From contig NZ_JMLU01000006.1 in the NCBI RefSeq assembly GCF_000686885.1, positions 62,001 to 126,000 of the forward strand: 64,000 bases of DNA. The letters run 5' to 3'. Position 1 is the first letter of the stretch. Every line of letters begins with the position of its first letter. The position numbers were made by a program, and so were the translations under genes. Shown piece by piece: positions 14,503-24,590 of this stretch. The notes beneath the pieces were generated by a model, which did no database searches, was not told where the DNA came from, and worked only from the letters and a program-made list of their open reading frames with translations. This DNA comes from Flavobacterium sasangense DSM 21067. GTDB lineage: Bacteria > Bacteroidota > Bacteroidia > Flavobacteriales > Flavobacteriaceae.

Positions 14503-15758
14503 TTTACTTCTAGTAATTCGTTAAAATTCGTAGTATATCGATTGGATAAATGATTCTGTTTCATTTTCCAAGTGCGTTTTAAATCTTGTGAAGCTAATCG
14601 AAGTTTACGTTCGCCAGTTTTCGCCTGAACCGCATCCATAACTTCCATAAGTTTTTGGTACTTTGGATTCTCTTCGTCAAAAAGTTTAAATTGGCGTTGT
14701 GAAGAAGGCACAATCTCTGAAACTATAACACCTGCTTTTTTATAAGCCGTTCCTTCTTGATACAGATCTTTCAACATCATAATAGCGGTTTGACTAATTG
14801 AAAAAGAAGTATTGGAAGGGAAAGATAAAGTTTGCATGCGATAAAAACTATACTTTTCACCATTAGCGTTAAATGGATCTTTTCGCAAATACAAAGTAAC
14901 CGCATTGCAACAGGAATTTTGTTTACGCAATTTCTCAGAACAAACACTGGCAAAAGTTACTACTCGCTCTTTGAGTTCATTAAAATCAGTAATATCTTTT
15001 TCGAAACTTCTCGTTACAGCGATATTTTTTTTTGCTTTAGGTTCTTCCATTTCTAAAACTGACTTCCCTTCCAATTCATACTTCAAACGCATTCCTACAA
15101 CACCCATTTCTTTGCGAATAAAGGCTTCGTTATGCGGAAGTGTAAAATCATATGCCGTTTTAATATTTTTCGCTTGCATTTTTTTGGTCAAACGAAAACC
15201 AATACCCCAAACATCTTCAATTTTAGTCCATTTTAAGGCTTTGATTCGTTTTTCCTCGGTATCGATAACATAAATTCCATTTGTGCGTTCTGGAAACTTC
15301 TTAGCAATTTTATTAGCTACTTTTGAAAGTGCTTTTGTAGGCGCAAAACCAATTCCGATTGGAATACTTAACCATTTCAAAATTCTGTGTTGGATTTCGG
15401 CACCATAAGCATTGAAATCAGGAATTGTCATTCCTGAAAAATTCAAAAAAGCCTCGTCGATGCTATACACCTCAACATTTGGCGTATAATTTTCTAAGAT
15501 TTTCATCACTCTATGACTTAAATCGCCATACAACGCATAATTGGAAGAGAAAACGTGAATATCATGTTGCTTTAACAAATCGCGAAATTGAAATTCAGGT
15601 GCGCCCATAGGAATTCCTAATGCTTTAGCTTCATTACTACGCGAAATAATACAACCATCATTATTAGACAAAACCACAACAGGTTTGCCATTTAACTGAG
15701 GCTGAAAAACACGTTCGCAAGAAACGTAAAAGTTATTACAATCAACTAAAGCATACAT
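14493..15758 (-). CDS. umuC: Y-family DNA polymerase V catalytic subunit
   Basis: A 421-residue translesion DNA polymerase. Metal-binding residues are Asp6 (YALVDCNNF) and Asp101-Glu102 (YSIDEAF), and the Y-family palm, thumb (helix-hairpin-helix near VWGIGFRLTKKM, about 185-200) and little-finger regions (about 245-350) are in order. The length matches UmuC, including the extended C-terminus. It is transcribed first in a two-gene operon with umuD. A short inverted repeat, AAAGTT-acttc-AACTTT, lies just upstream (about 15762-15778) and could be a regulatory site; this is unproven. Confidence 0.93.
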   Translation of the reverse strand: MYALVDCNNFYVSCERVFQPQLNGKPVVVLSNNDGCIISRSNEAKALGIPMGAPEFQFRDLLKQHDIHVFSSNYALYGDLSHRVMKILENYTPNVEVYSIDEAFLNFSGMTIPDFNAYGAEIQHRILKWLSIPIGIGFAPTKALSKVANKIAKKFPERTNGIYVIDTEEKRIKALKWTKIEDVWGIGFRLTKKMQAKNIKTAYDFTLPHNEAFIRKEMGVVGMRLKYELEGKSVLEMEEPKAKKNIAVTRSFEKDITDFNELKERVVTFASVCSEKLRKQNSCCNAVTLYLRKDPFNANGEKYSFYRMQTLSFPSNTSFSISQTAIMMLKDLYQEGTAYKKAGVIVSEIVPSSQRQFKLFDEENPKYQKLMEVMDAVQAKTGERKLRLASQDLKRTWKMKQNHLSNRYTTNFNELLEVKCK

Positions 15759-15818
15759 TTTGTAAAGTTACTTCAACTTTCACAAAAAGGAAATGAGTCA
15801 ATTGTTAATGTTAATAAA

Positions 15819-18800
15819 TTATCGTTTTAAAGAAAAGTGAGCTTTAAAAATTTGTTTAGTCGTTCCATTCTGAGGCAAATATTCCACCGTAAACCAATAA
15901 TCCGTAGAAGGTAGCTTTTCACCATTGTAAATTCCATCCCAACCTGAACTAGCAGGCGACATTTGTTTCAAGAATTTACCATAACGATCAAAAATATTAA
16001 TCACTGCATCAGGTTGATGGCTTAAATCCCAAATATTCCAATTATCGTTGACTCCATCTGCATTTGGTGTAAAATAATTAGGATAATTAATAATATAAAT
16101 TGGACCTACAATTGTTGGATTACATCCCCCTAAAATATCATAAATATTCACATAATATTCGCCTGTTGGCAAATTAGCAAACACATTACTCGATTGATAT
16201 TCGGTCACACTTCCATCTGGATAAACCAATTGATACAAATAATCTCCGAATCCACCTGTTAAATTCACTGTAATGAAAGTATTGTTTTCAAACGGAGTAC
16301 TTACCGTAAAATCAGCTACAGCCGGACTCGATTGTACAATAGTTACCGTAGTTGTGTTGTAATTACAATTAGCTCCTACATCAGGTGTTAGTTTAATAAA
16401 TTCAACCGTATAAACTCCCGCTTGCGAAGCGGTATAACTTGGACCGGTTCCCATTAAAGTTCCATTCAAATACCAATTCACGGTAAAAAATGCAGGATTT
16501 AAACCTGAATTCATGGTAAAGGTTCGTAACACATCACCTGTCTGAGAATCCACACAGATAATTCCACCTTGAATTGTTATGTTCAAAAGAGGATGAACTG
16601 TGAATGTGAACGAAATTTCGTCGTTACAATTTGGGTTCCCAATTGCTGAAGCATAAACATAATAGGTATACGTTCCAGGAGTTGTTATATTTAAATTCGT
16701 AATTAAATCTGCTGGATTACCTCCCGATTGTGAATAATAACCAATGTTATAAGTTGTTATTGGCAACGTTGGCAACACATAAGTTCCACATTCTTCGTTA
16801 TCGAAAACCAATCCTAAAGTAGCTAAATTTGGTGTTTCAGAAATAACAACATTAAAACTATCTTCTTGTGTACAGATAATTCTATCTCCGTTTACTGCGT
16901 AAACATAAATTGTTGTAGTCGTATTTGGTGTATTAAAAATGGTCCCTGGCGGCACAGGATTTACTCCATTTGGATCATAAAAATAACCAATGGTATAATT
17001 AAACGGTGTCGGCGCCACATGTGTTAATGCTGGCAATTGAAAATTTTCAAATTCACAATGTAGTTCATCTCGATAATCTGGTAAATTAATACCGTTGTAA
17101 GTGATTGTAAAAGGACGATTGATTTCGCAACCTGTTGTGGTATCAATGTTATACAAATAGAAGGTCTGCGTGGTATCAAACGTTTGAGAAGAAGACACAA
17201 CTGTTCCTCCTCCGCTTGGACCTCCTGGTGCTGTATAAATTGTTCCGTTTACAGGTGCTGGAATCGTGTAAGGATTACATTCTGTTCTACCAATAATATT
17301 ATCTGCAGCAGGAAATGGATTAATACTTATGGTAAAAGAATCTTCATTAGAACATAATGTAACTGAACCATCTGGATTATTAAATGTTTGTTCATTATAA
17401 ACATAATAAGTTCCAGGATTTAAATGAGTTCCAGATAAATCAATAATATCACCAGCAAATAATTGTTGCTGTCCAAATGCTGTCGGACCACCTGACAATG
17501 TGTAATAAGTTCCATTTAACAAAACAGGTAGAACAAATTCTCCACATCGAGGTCCATCTGGAATATTGTCAACTAATGGCGTGGGATGAATAACAATATT
17601 GTAATTTAAATTGCTAGTACAATTAGGCAAAACAGAGGTGTTTGTAAAATAATAAACCACTTGGTTTGATGTTATTGGAATATTAGGATCTACCGAAACA
17701 CCTGACCCATTAGGACCCGTAAAATAACCTCCAAATGTAACTGGAGGCAGAACATACCCTTGTTGAGAACACGCATAAACCGTAGAAAATAATGTAGTAT
17801 CTACTAAATTAATCACAATATCATTCGACTCAATACAAGTTCCTGGCAAACCTTGACTTGTTGTGTGCGCTAAAGAATTAACTACATAGTAGGTTCCTGG
17901 GAAGTTGGGCCCAGCAACACTAATAACATCTCCTGCATTCAAAGCCGTTCCTCCTCCATTTGGATCTGTGTTATAATTTCCATTAGTTAATGGTGGCAAA
18001 ACATAAGAATCACATGTTGTAACATCTGCAGGATCATCTACCAATGGCACTGGATGTATAAAGAAAATAAATTGCTCATCTCTACAAAACACCCCATTAA
18101 CCTCTGCATAATAATACAAGGTCTCGGTAATCGTCGCAGCTGTTGTATTCAAATATTCAGTTCCTGTTGGAACAATAACACCAGTACCTGTTGGACCTCC
18201 TGGTTGTGTATAATAATTACCGATATTTTCAGGAGGAGTTGGCACCACGAATCTTCCACAATGATCTAATTGCGGAACATACTCGTCAATCAACGTTAAA
18301 TTAAAACTAGATTCATTAGTACAGCCATTTGCATCTGGTCCAGCAAAAATGTAATACGTTCCACCATCAACTAAAATATCTCCGATATTAAATTGCACTT
18401 GACCTGGCGTTGTTGGACCACCTGGTAAAAGATAATAGGTCCCATTCACAATCGTTGGCAAAGTAAATTGACTACATTCAATTGGATCTGGAATATCATC
18501 TACTAATGGTAACGGATTAACCGTTATCGTAACCGATGTAACATCAAAACAAATTGGATTAGAATTGTCTTGAATTCGGATTCCAACAGTAACCGTAGTG
18601 GTTCCGTTTGGAATTGTAATAGAAGTTATTGGATTTGTTCCCGAAGAAGCTTCTCCAACTGAATTATAATAAGTAACTGTATAATTAGCTGGCGATTGTC
18701 CATTTAAAACCTCATTTGTAGTTGTAGCAGTAAAAGTGTAATTAGTACTTCCCTGCCCTTCACAAACTGAAATTGGGCTAGGTGCAGTTGCAACCGCTGC

Positions 18801-20108
18801 ATTGTTAACAATCAAATCAAAAGAATATTCCGCATCACAGAAATTACCTGAAACCGTATTAAATATTTTAATGTAAATTGTTTGAGCACCTGCACTTGGG
18901 TAAGAAGTCAAATTCGCACTAGGAATTGGATTATTAGCAACAATATCGGCAGGAGTTTCAAAGTAAAAAACATCATAAATAGTGGTATCAATTCCTAAAG
19001 CAGCTTCATTATTTGAAGTAAGATTAAAATTATATGTTGCCGCTCCCGTATTACATGTAAGCAAGTCAGACGGATTTGTTACAGCCAAATCGGTAAAGAC
19101 GATTGTATCTGTAATTACACAAGTACCTCTAATTGCCTCAACAGTGTAAGTTCCGGCATGAGTTACTGTATAATTAGAATTTGTTTCCCCTGGAATGGGA
19201 TTTCCATTTTCGTACCAAGTGTAAGTAAACGTATTATCTAAATTGGTATTCAAAAGAACCTCATCACCCGAACAAATAATCTGATCTGGACCCAAATCTA
19301 AAGTAGTGGTAAAACTTCCCGCCGCTATAAAAACTGCTGAGTCAAAACCAGTATTGGCATAATCCCCGATTACCAATCGAATTTTGTAAGGTGTATTAGG
19401 AATAACCGCCGAAGAAGCATTCATAACCACAGTTTGACCTCTCATATTTAAAGCAGAAGTTGGATTTCCAACATTATATGTTCCAAAAAAAGTCGGATTT
19501 ACAGAAGCGCAACTATTATTTGGACTCGAAGGATCGTTGTAAGTACTATTTCTGATTGTAGTTACCGAAACTGGTGTACTTGTACCCGGAATCACAGCGA
19601 GGTTTGTTGAAACTCCAGAAGACAAATCGGTTAAAACAAAAGCAAAAACATCACTGAATTCACATTGATAAAAACCATACTCATTAGAAGCAAACAAGAA
19701 ATTAAAACTAAAACTATTCGAAAGCGGAATAAAATCAAATTCTAAAAATTCGGCATTTACAATTGAACTTGTTCCGCCATTAGTATTACTTAAAGTTTGT
19801 AAAAAAGCATCCCCTGAATTTGTGACAGAACTACTCAAATTAGCACCAGAATATTGACCCTGTGTAAAAGTCGCCACACCATTTCTAATAATTATTCCTT
19901 CCGAAATAGGAAAACTAGAACCATTTTGATTAAAATAGGCAACCGCTTGGGTGGAAGAAACCGAAATATTTGAAACTTGAACACAAGAATTTCCTAACAA
20001 CAAATCAACTAATTGTGCGGGTGAATTTGTAGTATTATCAACTGTTATCCCTTGTGAAAACAAACAAGTTGAATATAAAAAGGCGAATATAAAAAATAAG
20101 TTTCTCAA
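15819..20108 (-). CDS. Large repeat protein with T9SS type B sorting domain
   Basis: A 1,429-residue surface or secreted protein. A signal peptide ends at about residue 19 and is followed by a choice-of-anchor L domain (about 45-265), a PKD/Ig-like stretch (about 270-540), and eight tandem units of 72-89 residues starting at Cys545, 617, 699, 780, 855, 944, 1018 and 1107. Each unit has the pattern C..[FY].LP...G.Y..PGGP and a second Cys. The C-terminus (about 1342-1429: YFTPNADGVNDNW, FDRYGKFL, GWDGIYNG, LPSTDYWF) is the gliding-motility-associated type B T9SS signal. It is probably a large adhesin or matrix protein. It is monocistronic, and no partner gene is next to it. Confidence 0.9.
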   Translation of the reverse strand: MRNLFFIFAFLYSTCLFSQGITVDNTTNSPAQLVDLLLGNSCVQVSNISVSSTQAVAYFNQNGSSFPISEGIIIRNGVATFTQGQYSGANLSSSVTNSGDAFLQTLSNTNGGTSSIVNAEFLEFDFIPLSNSFSFNFLFASNEYGFYQCEFSDVFAFVLTDLSSGVSTNLAVIPGTSTPVSVTTIRNSTYNDPSSPNNSCASVNPTFFGTYNVGNPTSALNMRGQTVVMNASSAVIPNTPYKIRLVIGDYANTGFDSAVFIAAGSFTTTLDLGPDQIICSGDEVLLNTNLDNTFTYTWYENGNPIPGETNSNYTVTHAGTYTVEAIRGTCVITDTIVFTDLAVTNPSDLLTCNTGAATYNFNLTSNNEAALGIDTTIYDVFYFETPADIVANNPIPSANLTSYPSAGAQTIYIKIFNTVSGNFCDAEYSFDLIVNNAAVATAPSPISVCEGQGSTNYTFTATTTNEVLNGQSPANYTVTYYNSVGEASSGTNPITSITIPNGTTTVTVGIRIQDNSNPICFDVTSVTITVNPLPLVDDIPDPIECSQFTLPTIVNGTYYLLPGGPTTPGQVQFNIGDILVDGGTYYIFAGPDANGCTNESSFNLTLIDEYVPQLDHCGRFVVPTPPENIGNYYTQPGGPTGTGVIVPTGTEYLNTTAATITETLYYYAEVNGVFCRDEQFIFFIHPVPLVDDPADVTTCDSYVLPPLTNGNYNTDPNGGGTALNAGDVISVAGPNFPGTYYVVNSLAHTTSQGLPGTCIESNDIVINLVDTTLFSTVYACSQQGYVLPPVTFGGYFTGPNGSGVSVDPNIPITSNQVVYYFTNTSVLPNCTSNLNYNIVIHPTPLVDNIPDGPRCGEFVLPVLLNGTYYTLSGGPTAFGQQQLFAGDIIDLSGTHLNPGTYYVYNEQTFNNPDGSVTLCSNEDSFTISINPFPAADNIIGRTECNPYTIPAPVNGTIYTAPGGPSGGGTVVSSSQTFDTTQTFYLYNIDTTTGCEINRPFTITYNGINLPDYRDELHCEFENFQLPALTHVAPTPFNYTIGYFYDPNGVNPVPPGTIFNTPNTTTTIYVYAVNGDRIICTQEDSFNVVISETPNLATLGLVFDNEECGTYVLPTLPITTYNIGYYSQSGGNPADLITNLNITTPGTYTYYVYASAIGNPNCNDEISFTFTVHPLLNITIQGGIICVDSQTGDVLRTFTMNSGLNPAFFTVNWYLNGTLMGTGPSYTASQAGVYTVEFIKLTPDVGANCNYNTTTVTIVQSSPAVADFTVSTPFENNTFITVNLTGGFGDYLYQLVYPDGSVTEYQSSNVFANLPTGEYYVNIYDILGGCNPTIVGPIYIINYPNYFTPNADGVNDNWNIWDLSHQPDAVINIFDRYGKFLKQMSPASSGWDGIYNGEKLPSTDYWFTVEYLPQNGTTKQIFKAHFSLKR

Positions 20109-20176
20109 GATTTATGGGGGTTTAAATCATTGACATAAATATAACTAAAAAAGAAAAACCAACTATTATTAAATGC

Positions 20177-20213
20177 AAAAAAGTTTGAATATTATTAAAT
20201 ATTCAAACTTTTA
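20177..20213 (-). terminator. Terminator after lepA
   Basis: AAAAGTTTGAATAT (20179-20192) and ATATTCAAACTTTT (20199-20212) form a perfect 14 bp stem with a six-base loop. It lies between lepA and the T9SS gene, which are on the same strand, so it separates their transcription. Confidence 0.8.
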
Positions 20214-20233
20214 GTTAATTATTTAGTTTTTAT

Positions 20234-22030
20234 CTAATCGTTAAGCTTCAAAACAGCCATAAACGCTTCTTGAGGAATTTCTACGTTTCCTACCTGACGC
20301 ATACGTTTTTTACCTTTTTTCTGTTTTTCTAAAAGTTTACGTTTACGTGAGATATCTCCACCATAACATTTTGCTGTTACGTCTTTTCTCAAAGCTTTAA
20401 TAGTTTCACGAGCGATAACTTTTGCACCAATGGCAGCCTGAATTGGAATATCAAACTGTTGTCTTGGGATTAATTCTTTTAGCTTCTCACACATTTTTTT
20501 ACCAATATTGTACGCATTACTTTCGTGAATTAAAGCCGAAAGTGCATCTACTGGTTGTGCGTTTAATAATACATCTAAACGTACTAATTTTGATTCGCGC
20601 ATTCCTATTGGATGGTAATCAAAAGAAGCATATCCTTTAGAAACTGTTTTTAATCTATCATAAAAATCAAATACGATTTCCGCTAACGGCATATCGAAAT
20701 TTAATTCCACACGTTCGGTAGTTAAATAAGTTTGATTTGTAATTAAACCACGTTTTTCGATACACAAACTCATTACGTTTCCTACGAAATCTGATTTTGT
20801 GATAATCGTAGCTTTGATATATGGCTCTTCTACTCTATCTAATTTTGAAGGTTCTGGTAAATCGGATGGATTGTTTACAATTAAGATCGTATCCGGTTCT
20901 TTTTTAGTGTACGCATGATACGAAACGTTAGGAACCGTTGTAATAACCGTCATATCAAACTCACGCTCTAAACGTTCTTGGATAATTTCCATGTGTAACA
21001 TTCCTAAGAATCCACAACGAAAACCAAATCCTAAAGCAGCCGAACTTTCCGCAGCAAATACCAACGAAGCATCATTCAACTGTAATTTTTCCATCGAAGC
21101 ACGTAAGTCTTCGTAATCTTCTGTATCTACAGGATAAATTCCAGCGAAAACCATTGGTTTTACATCTTCAAATCCTTGAATAGCATTTGTAGTAGGCTCT
21201 TTTGCATCGGTAATTGTATCTCCTACTTTTACTTCTTTAGCTTCTTTAATTCCAGAAACTAAGTAACCAACATCTCCCGTCGAAATTACATTTTTTGGAA
21301 CTTGATTTAATTTCAATGTCCCAACTTCATCCGCGTAATATTCGTTTCCAGTCGCCATGAATTTAATCTTCTGACCTTTTTTGATTTCTCCGTTAAGAAC
21401 ACGGAAAATAACCTCAATTCCTCTAAAAGGATTGTAATGTGAATCGAAAATCAACGCTTGAAGCGGTTCATCTTTATCTCCTTTTGGAGCTGGAATTTTC
21501 TCAATAATAGCTGCCAAAATATTTTCAACACCAAAACCTGTTTTTCCAGAAGCGTGAATAATATCTTCTAAATCACAACCAAGTAAATCAATGATATCAT
21601 CACTAACTTCTTCAGGATTAGCACTTGGTAAATCTACTTTATTTAAAACTGGAATAATTTCCAAGTCGTTTTCTAACGCCAAATATAAGTTCGAAATCGT
21701 TTGTGCCTGAATACTTTGAGCTGCATCTACAATCAACAAAGCTCCTTCACAAGCCGCAATAGAACGAGAAACCTCATACGAGAAATCCACGTGACCCGGA
21801 GTGTCGATTAAGTTCAAAATATAATCTTCTCCTTTGTATTTGTACTCCATTTGAATGGCGTGACTTTTTATGGTAATACCACGTTCGCGCTCTAAGTCCA
21901 TGTTATCAAGTAACTGAGCTTTTTCTTCGCGAGCCGAAACGGTTTGTGTAGCACTCAACAATCTGTCAGCTAACGTACTTTTTCCGTGGTCAATGTGTGC
22001 AATAATGCAGAAATTTCTAATGTGTTTCAT
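20234..22030 (-). CDS. lepA: Elongation factor 4 (LepA)
   Basis: A 598-residue translational GTPase that acts on stalled or mistranslocated ribosomes. The G motifs are present: AHIDHGKS (11-18), RERGITI in switch I, DTPGHVDF, and NKVD. The elongation factor domains II, III and V follow, and the LepA-specific C-terminal domain ends with [17 protein letters not shown], typical of the family. The length is standard. A -7-like TATATTTG lies on the minus strand at 22090-22097. It is divergent from dusB and transcribed alone. Confidence 0.98.
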   Translation of the reverse strand: MKHIRNFCIIAHIDHGKSTLADRLLSATQTVSAREEKAQLLDNMDLERERGITIKSHAIQMEYKYKGEDYILNLIDTPGHVDFSYEVSRSIAACEGALLIVDAAQSIQAQTISNLYLALENDLEIIPVLNKVDLPSANPEEVSDDIIDLLGCDLEDIIHASGKTGFGVENILAAIIEKIPAPKGDKDEPLQALIFDSHYNPFRGIEVIFRVLNGEIKKGQKIKFMATGNEYYADEVGTLKLNQVPKNVISTGDVGYLVSGIKEAKEVKVGDTITDAKEPTTNAIQGFEDVKPMVFAGIYPVDTEDYEDLRASMEKLQLNDASLVFAAESSAALGFGFRCGFLGMLHMEIIQERLEREFDMTVITTVPNVSYHAYTKKEPDTILIVNNPSDLPEPSKLDRVEEPYIKATIITKSDFVGNVMSLCIEKRGLITNQTYLTTERVELNFDMPLAEIVFDFYDRLKTVSKGYASFDYHPIGMRESKLVRLDVLLNAQPVDALSALIHESNAYNIGKKMCEKLKELIPRQQFDIPIQAAIGAKVIARETIKALRKDVTAKCYGGDISRKRKLLEKQKKGKKRMRQVGNVEIPQEAFMAVLKLND

Positions 22031-22141
22031 TCTTCAAGTTCAATGTCAAGTTCAAATTTCAATAGCAATTCTTTCGAACAATTAATCTGCAAATATAAAG
22101 CAAAGTTTTGATTTATAAGGCTGAAACTTGAAACCTTAAAC

Positions 22142-22169
22142 TTGAAACCAACAAAAATTTGTATTTTTG
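22142..22169 (+). promoter_or_regulatory. Candidate promoter of dusB
   Basis: TTG (22142-22144), a 17-base spacer and TATTTTTG (22162-22169) fit the Bacteroidota pattern, 19 bases before the dusB ATG. The neighbouring AAACTTGAAACC strings are a local direct repeat. Confidence 0.55.
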
Positions 22170-22187
22170 CAAAAAAATTGAAGCACC

Positions 22188-23183
22188 ATGCCTAAAATTG
22201 GTAACATCATACTACCCGATTTCCCTTTATTATTAGCCCCAATGGAAGATGTGAGCGACCCACCATTTCGTCGTTTATGCAAATTACATGGTGCTGATTT
22301 GATGTATTCTGAATTTATTTCTTCGGAAGGATTGATTCGTGATGCGATGAAAAGCAAACAAAAATTGGATATTTTTGATTACGAACGCCCAGTTGGAATT
22401 CAAATTTTTGGTGGTGATGAAGAGGCAATGGAAATGAGTGCTAAAATCGTAGATACCGTTCAACCTGATTTGGTGGATATTAATTTTGGTTGCCCTGTAA
22501 AAAAAGTCGTTTGTAAAGGTGCTGGAGCAGGCGTTTTGAAAGATGTTGATTTGATGGTGCGTTTAACCAAAGCCGTTATCAAAGGAACGAGTTTACCTGT
22601 TACGGTAAAAACACGTTTGGGTTGGGACGAAAGTTCTATTAATATTGATGAAGTTGCGGAACGTTTGCAAGATATTGGCGTGCAAGCTTTAACCATTCAT
22701 GCCAGAACGCGCGCTCAAATGTATAAAGGACATTCTGATTGGAGTCATATCGAACGTGTAAAAAATAATCCGAGAATTACAATGCCAATTTTTGGAAATG
22801 GTGATATTGATTCACCTGAAAAAGCATTGGAATACAAAAACAAATATGGTTTAGATGGCATGATGATTGGTCGTGCTGCGATTGGTTATCCTTGGATTTT
22901 TAATGAAATTAAACATTATTTCGCCACAGGAAAAAAACTAGCACCACCAAGCATGAACGACCGAATTGAAGCCGCAAGAAACCACTTGATTTGGAGTATC
23001 GAATGGAAAGGCGAACGTTTAGGTATTAACGAAATGCGTCGTCATTATACCAATTATTTCAAAGGCATTCACGGTTTTAAAGAATACAAACAAAAATTGG
23101 TTACCACAGATGGCATCAATCAATTATTGGATGTATTTACTGAGATTGAGCAGGTGTATGCGGATTATACATTTTCAGAATAA
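22188..23183 (+). CDS. dusB: tRNA-dihydrouridine synthase
   Basis: Reduces specific uridines in tRNA to dihydrouridine using FMN and NAD(P)H. The 331-residue TIM-barrel protein shows the family order: LAPMEDVSD at 16-24, INFGCPVKKV with catalytic Cys102, VTVKTRLGWD, HARTRAQMYKG and a flavin phosphate loop GNGDI/MIGRAAIG. A C-terminal helical domain follows. It has its own promoter and terminator. Among Dus subfamilies the length and the GCP..KVV..GAGAGVL block fit DusB best. Confidence 0.93.
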   Translation: MPKIGNIILPDFPLLLAPMEDVSDPPFRRLCKLHGADLMYSEFISSEGLIRDAMKSKQKLDIFDYERPVGIQIFGGDEEAMEMSAKIVDTVQPDLVDINFGCPVKKVVCKGAGAGVLKDVDLMVRLTKAVIKGTSLPVTVKTRLGWDESSINIDEVAERLQDIGVQALTIHARTRAQMYKGHSDWSHIERVKNNPRITMPIFGNGDIDSPEKALEYKNKYGLDGMMIGRAAIGYPWIFNEIKHYFATGKKLAPPSMNDRIEAARNHLIWSIEWKGERLGINEMRRHYTNYFKGIHGFKEYKQKLVTTDGINQLLDVFTEIEQVYADYTFSE

Positions 23184-23214
23184 AAAAAAGCGACTTAAAT
23201 AAGTCGCTTTTTTT
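23182..23214 (+). terminator. Terminator after dusB
   Basis: GCGACTT (23190-23196) pairs with AAGTCGC (23201-23207), flanked by A and T runs. It can act in both directions, and its T-run reaches the stop codon of the convergent gene at 23213. Confidence 0.85.
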
Positions 23215-23572
23215 ATCCATGATAAACCCTAGAAAACACAATTTTTCCCTCTTTAATTTCTAAAACTTCAGCTACTAACATATCGGCTTCACCTGCTACT
23301 TGACGTGTGTATTCCATAAAAACACGATCAGTGTTCGCGGTTAATGAGGTTACTTTGTAGTGTAATGTTGGTAATCTATCAAAAGCGTCTTGCCACCAAA
23401 CGCGCATAGCTTCTTTTCCAATGATTAAACCATTAGTTTCGGGTTGACGAATTTTCAATTTCGGACTGAAATGTTGGGCTTCGTCGTCGTATAATTCTAA
23501 TAATTTCTCTAAGTTTTTGGTATTGAAAGCATCGAACCATTTAATGGCGATTTGTTGTAGTTGATTTGGCAT
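23213..23572 (-). CDS. NTF2/SnoaL-like small protein
   Basis: A 119-residue protein with the cone-shaped NTF2-like fold pattern: 'WFDAFNTKNLEKLLELYDDEAQHFSP', 'GKEAMRVWWQDAFDRLPTLHYKVTSL', then beta strands ending 'EIKEGKIVFSRVYHG'. Such proteins may be isomerases or ligand-binding proteins; no substrate can be inferred. A longer frame to 23659 exists, but its extra 29 residues come from an intergenic repeat and a terminator, so the ATG at 23572 is chosen. Confidence 0.75.
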   Translation of the reverse strand: MPNQLQQIAIKWFDAFNTKNLEKLLELYDDEAQHFSPKLKIRQPETNGLIIGKEAMRVWWQDAFDRLPTLHYKVTSLTANTDRVFMEYTRQVAGEADMLVAEVLEIKEGKIVFSRVYHG

Positions 23573-23590
23573 AAAGTTTAAGATTAAAAC

Positions 23591-23607
23591 GCAAAGTTCG
23601 CAAAGAT
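23591..23607. repeat. GCAAAG intergenic repeat
   Basis: GCAAAGTTCGCAAAGATT has the unit GCAAAG(N)3 repeated with a nine-base period. Strings of this kind recur in intergenic regions of Flavobacterium genomes. It lies just upstream of the NTF2-like gene. Confidence 0.45.
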
Positions 23608-23614
23608 TACTAAA

Positions 23615-23648
23615 TAAAAAAGGCACAAAGAAAAAATCCAATGTGCCT
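23615..23648 (-). terminator. Terminator after the pseudouridine synthase gene
   Basis: AGGCACA (23621-23627) pairs with TGTGCCT (23642-23648); read leftward it ends in a T-run. It lies 20 bases after the stop of the gene at 23669. Confidence 0.75.
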
Positions 23649-23668
23649 ATGTGTTTCAAAAAATACGT

Positions 23669-24562
23669 TTAAGCATTTTTAAGGTTGATTATTTCTTGTT
23701 CCGTTAAGAATCTCCAATCGCCTCTTGGTAAATTTTTCTTAGTTAAACCAGCAAATGTTACGCGGTCCACTTTTAAAACATCGTATTTTAAATGTTCGAA
23801 AATTCTACGAACGATTTTTACGTTTGAAGTTTTCATTTTTAAACCAATTTCACTTTTTGGCTGATCTTCGATATAAGTGATTTCTTCCACATAAACTCTG
23901 TGGTCATCAATCGTTAATCCTTTTTGAATACGTTCTAAATCTTCAAATTTTAAGTTTTTATCCAAAGTAACTTGATATACTTTCGATGAACGCTGGTTAG
24001 GAGCAGTAAATTTTTGGATAATTTCAGTATCATTGGTAAACAACAACAAACCGGTTGTGGTTTTATCCATTCTTCCTACAGGTTGCAATTTGGCTTTAGT
24101 TGCATTTCGAACTAAATCTAAAACATTTGCAGAACCTTGCGAATCATCTCCTGCTGTAGAAAAGTTTTTTGGCTTATTTAATAAGATATATTCTTTCTTT
24201 TCTGGCGTAATGTTCACACCATCAAACTGTACTGAATCGGTTAATTTTACTTTGTAACCCATTTCGGTAATTACTTCACCGTTTACCTTTACATTTCCAC
24301 TTTGAATGTAAATATCCGCATCTCTTCGGCTACACATTCCCGAATTAGAAATATAACGATTTAGACGAATTTCATCTGGATTAGATGGTTTTTTTGGAGA
24401 TTTTGGAGCTTTAGGCGCTTCTTTAGCAGCTTCTGGTTTCGTTTTAAACTTTGAAGGCGCTTTACGAATTGGCGCATTTCCTCTTGAATTACTATCTTTT
24501 TTGTAACCTCCTTGTCTTCCTGAACCTGGACGACTTTTATCATTATCTTGATGACGTGACAT
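23669..24562 (-). CDS. Ribosomal large-subunit pseudouridine synthase (RsuA/RluB family)
   Basis: Converts a uridine of rRNA to pseudouridine. Residues 1-62 are a Lys/Pro/Ser-rich disordered extension common in Bacteroidota members. An S4 RNA-binding domain (about 64-110: IRLNRYISNSGMCSRRDAD) and the catalytic domain with GRMDKTTTGLLLF (catalytic Asp166) follow. Most relatives have RLD where this has RMD. The end, 'LPRGDWRFLTEQEI', is typical of RluB/RluF-like enzymes. The exact target site is not assignable. The gene starts 28 bases after the UbiA-family gene on the same strand. Confidence 0.88.
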   Translation of the reverse strand: MSRHQDNDKSRPGSGRQGGYKKDSNSRGNAPIRKAPSKFKTKPEAAKEAPKAPKSPKKPSNPDEIRLNRYISNSGMCSRRDADIYIQSGNVKVNGEVITEMGYKVKLTDSVQFDGVNITPEKKEYILLNKPKNFSTAGDDSQGSANVLDLVRNATKAKLQPVGRMDKTTTGLLLFTNDTEIIQKFTAPNQRSSKVYQVTLDKNLKFEDLERIQKGLTIDDHRVYVEEITYIEDQPKSEIGLKMKTSNVKIVRRIFEHLKYDVLKVDRVTFAGLTKKNLPRGDWRFLTEQEIINLKNA

Positions 24563-24590
24563 ATTATAAACAATTTGTGCAAAGATATAA

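Noticed and set aside
14905-15273. 122-codon frame on the plus strand within umuC
   Set aside because: It is antisense to the conserved polymerase gene, whose catalytic motifs are intact.
15762-15778. Possible SOS box AAAGTT-acttc-AACTTT before umuC
   Set aside because: It is an inverted repeat, but it matches no SOS operator known to me for Bacteroidota and no second copy was seen, so it is mentioned only as a possibility within the umuC entry.
23573-23659. N-terminal extension of the NTF2-like protein
   Set aside because: The added residues are encoded by an intergenic repeat and the terminator of the upstream gene.
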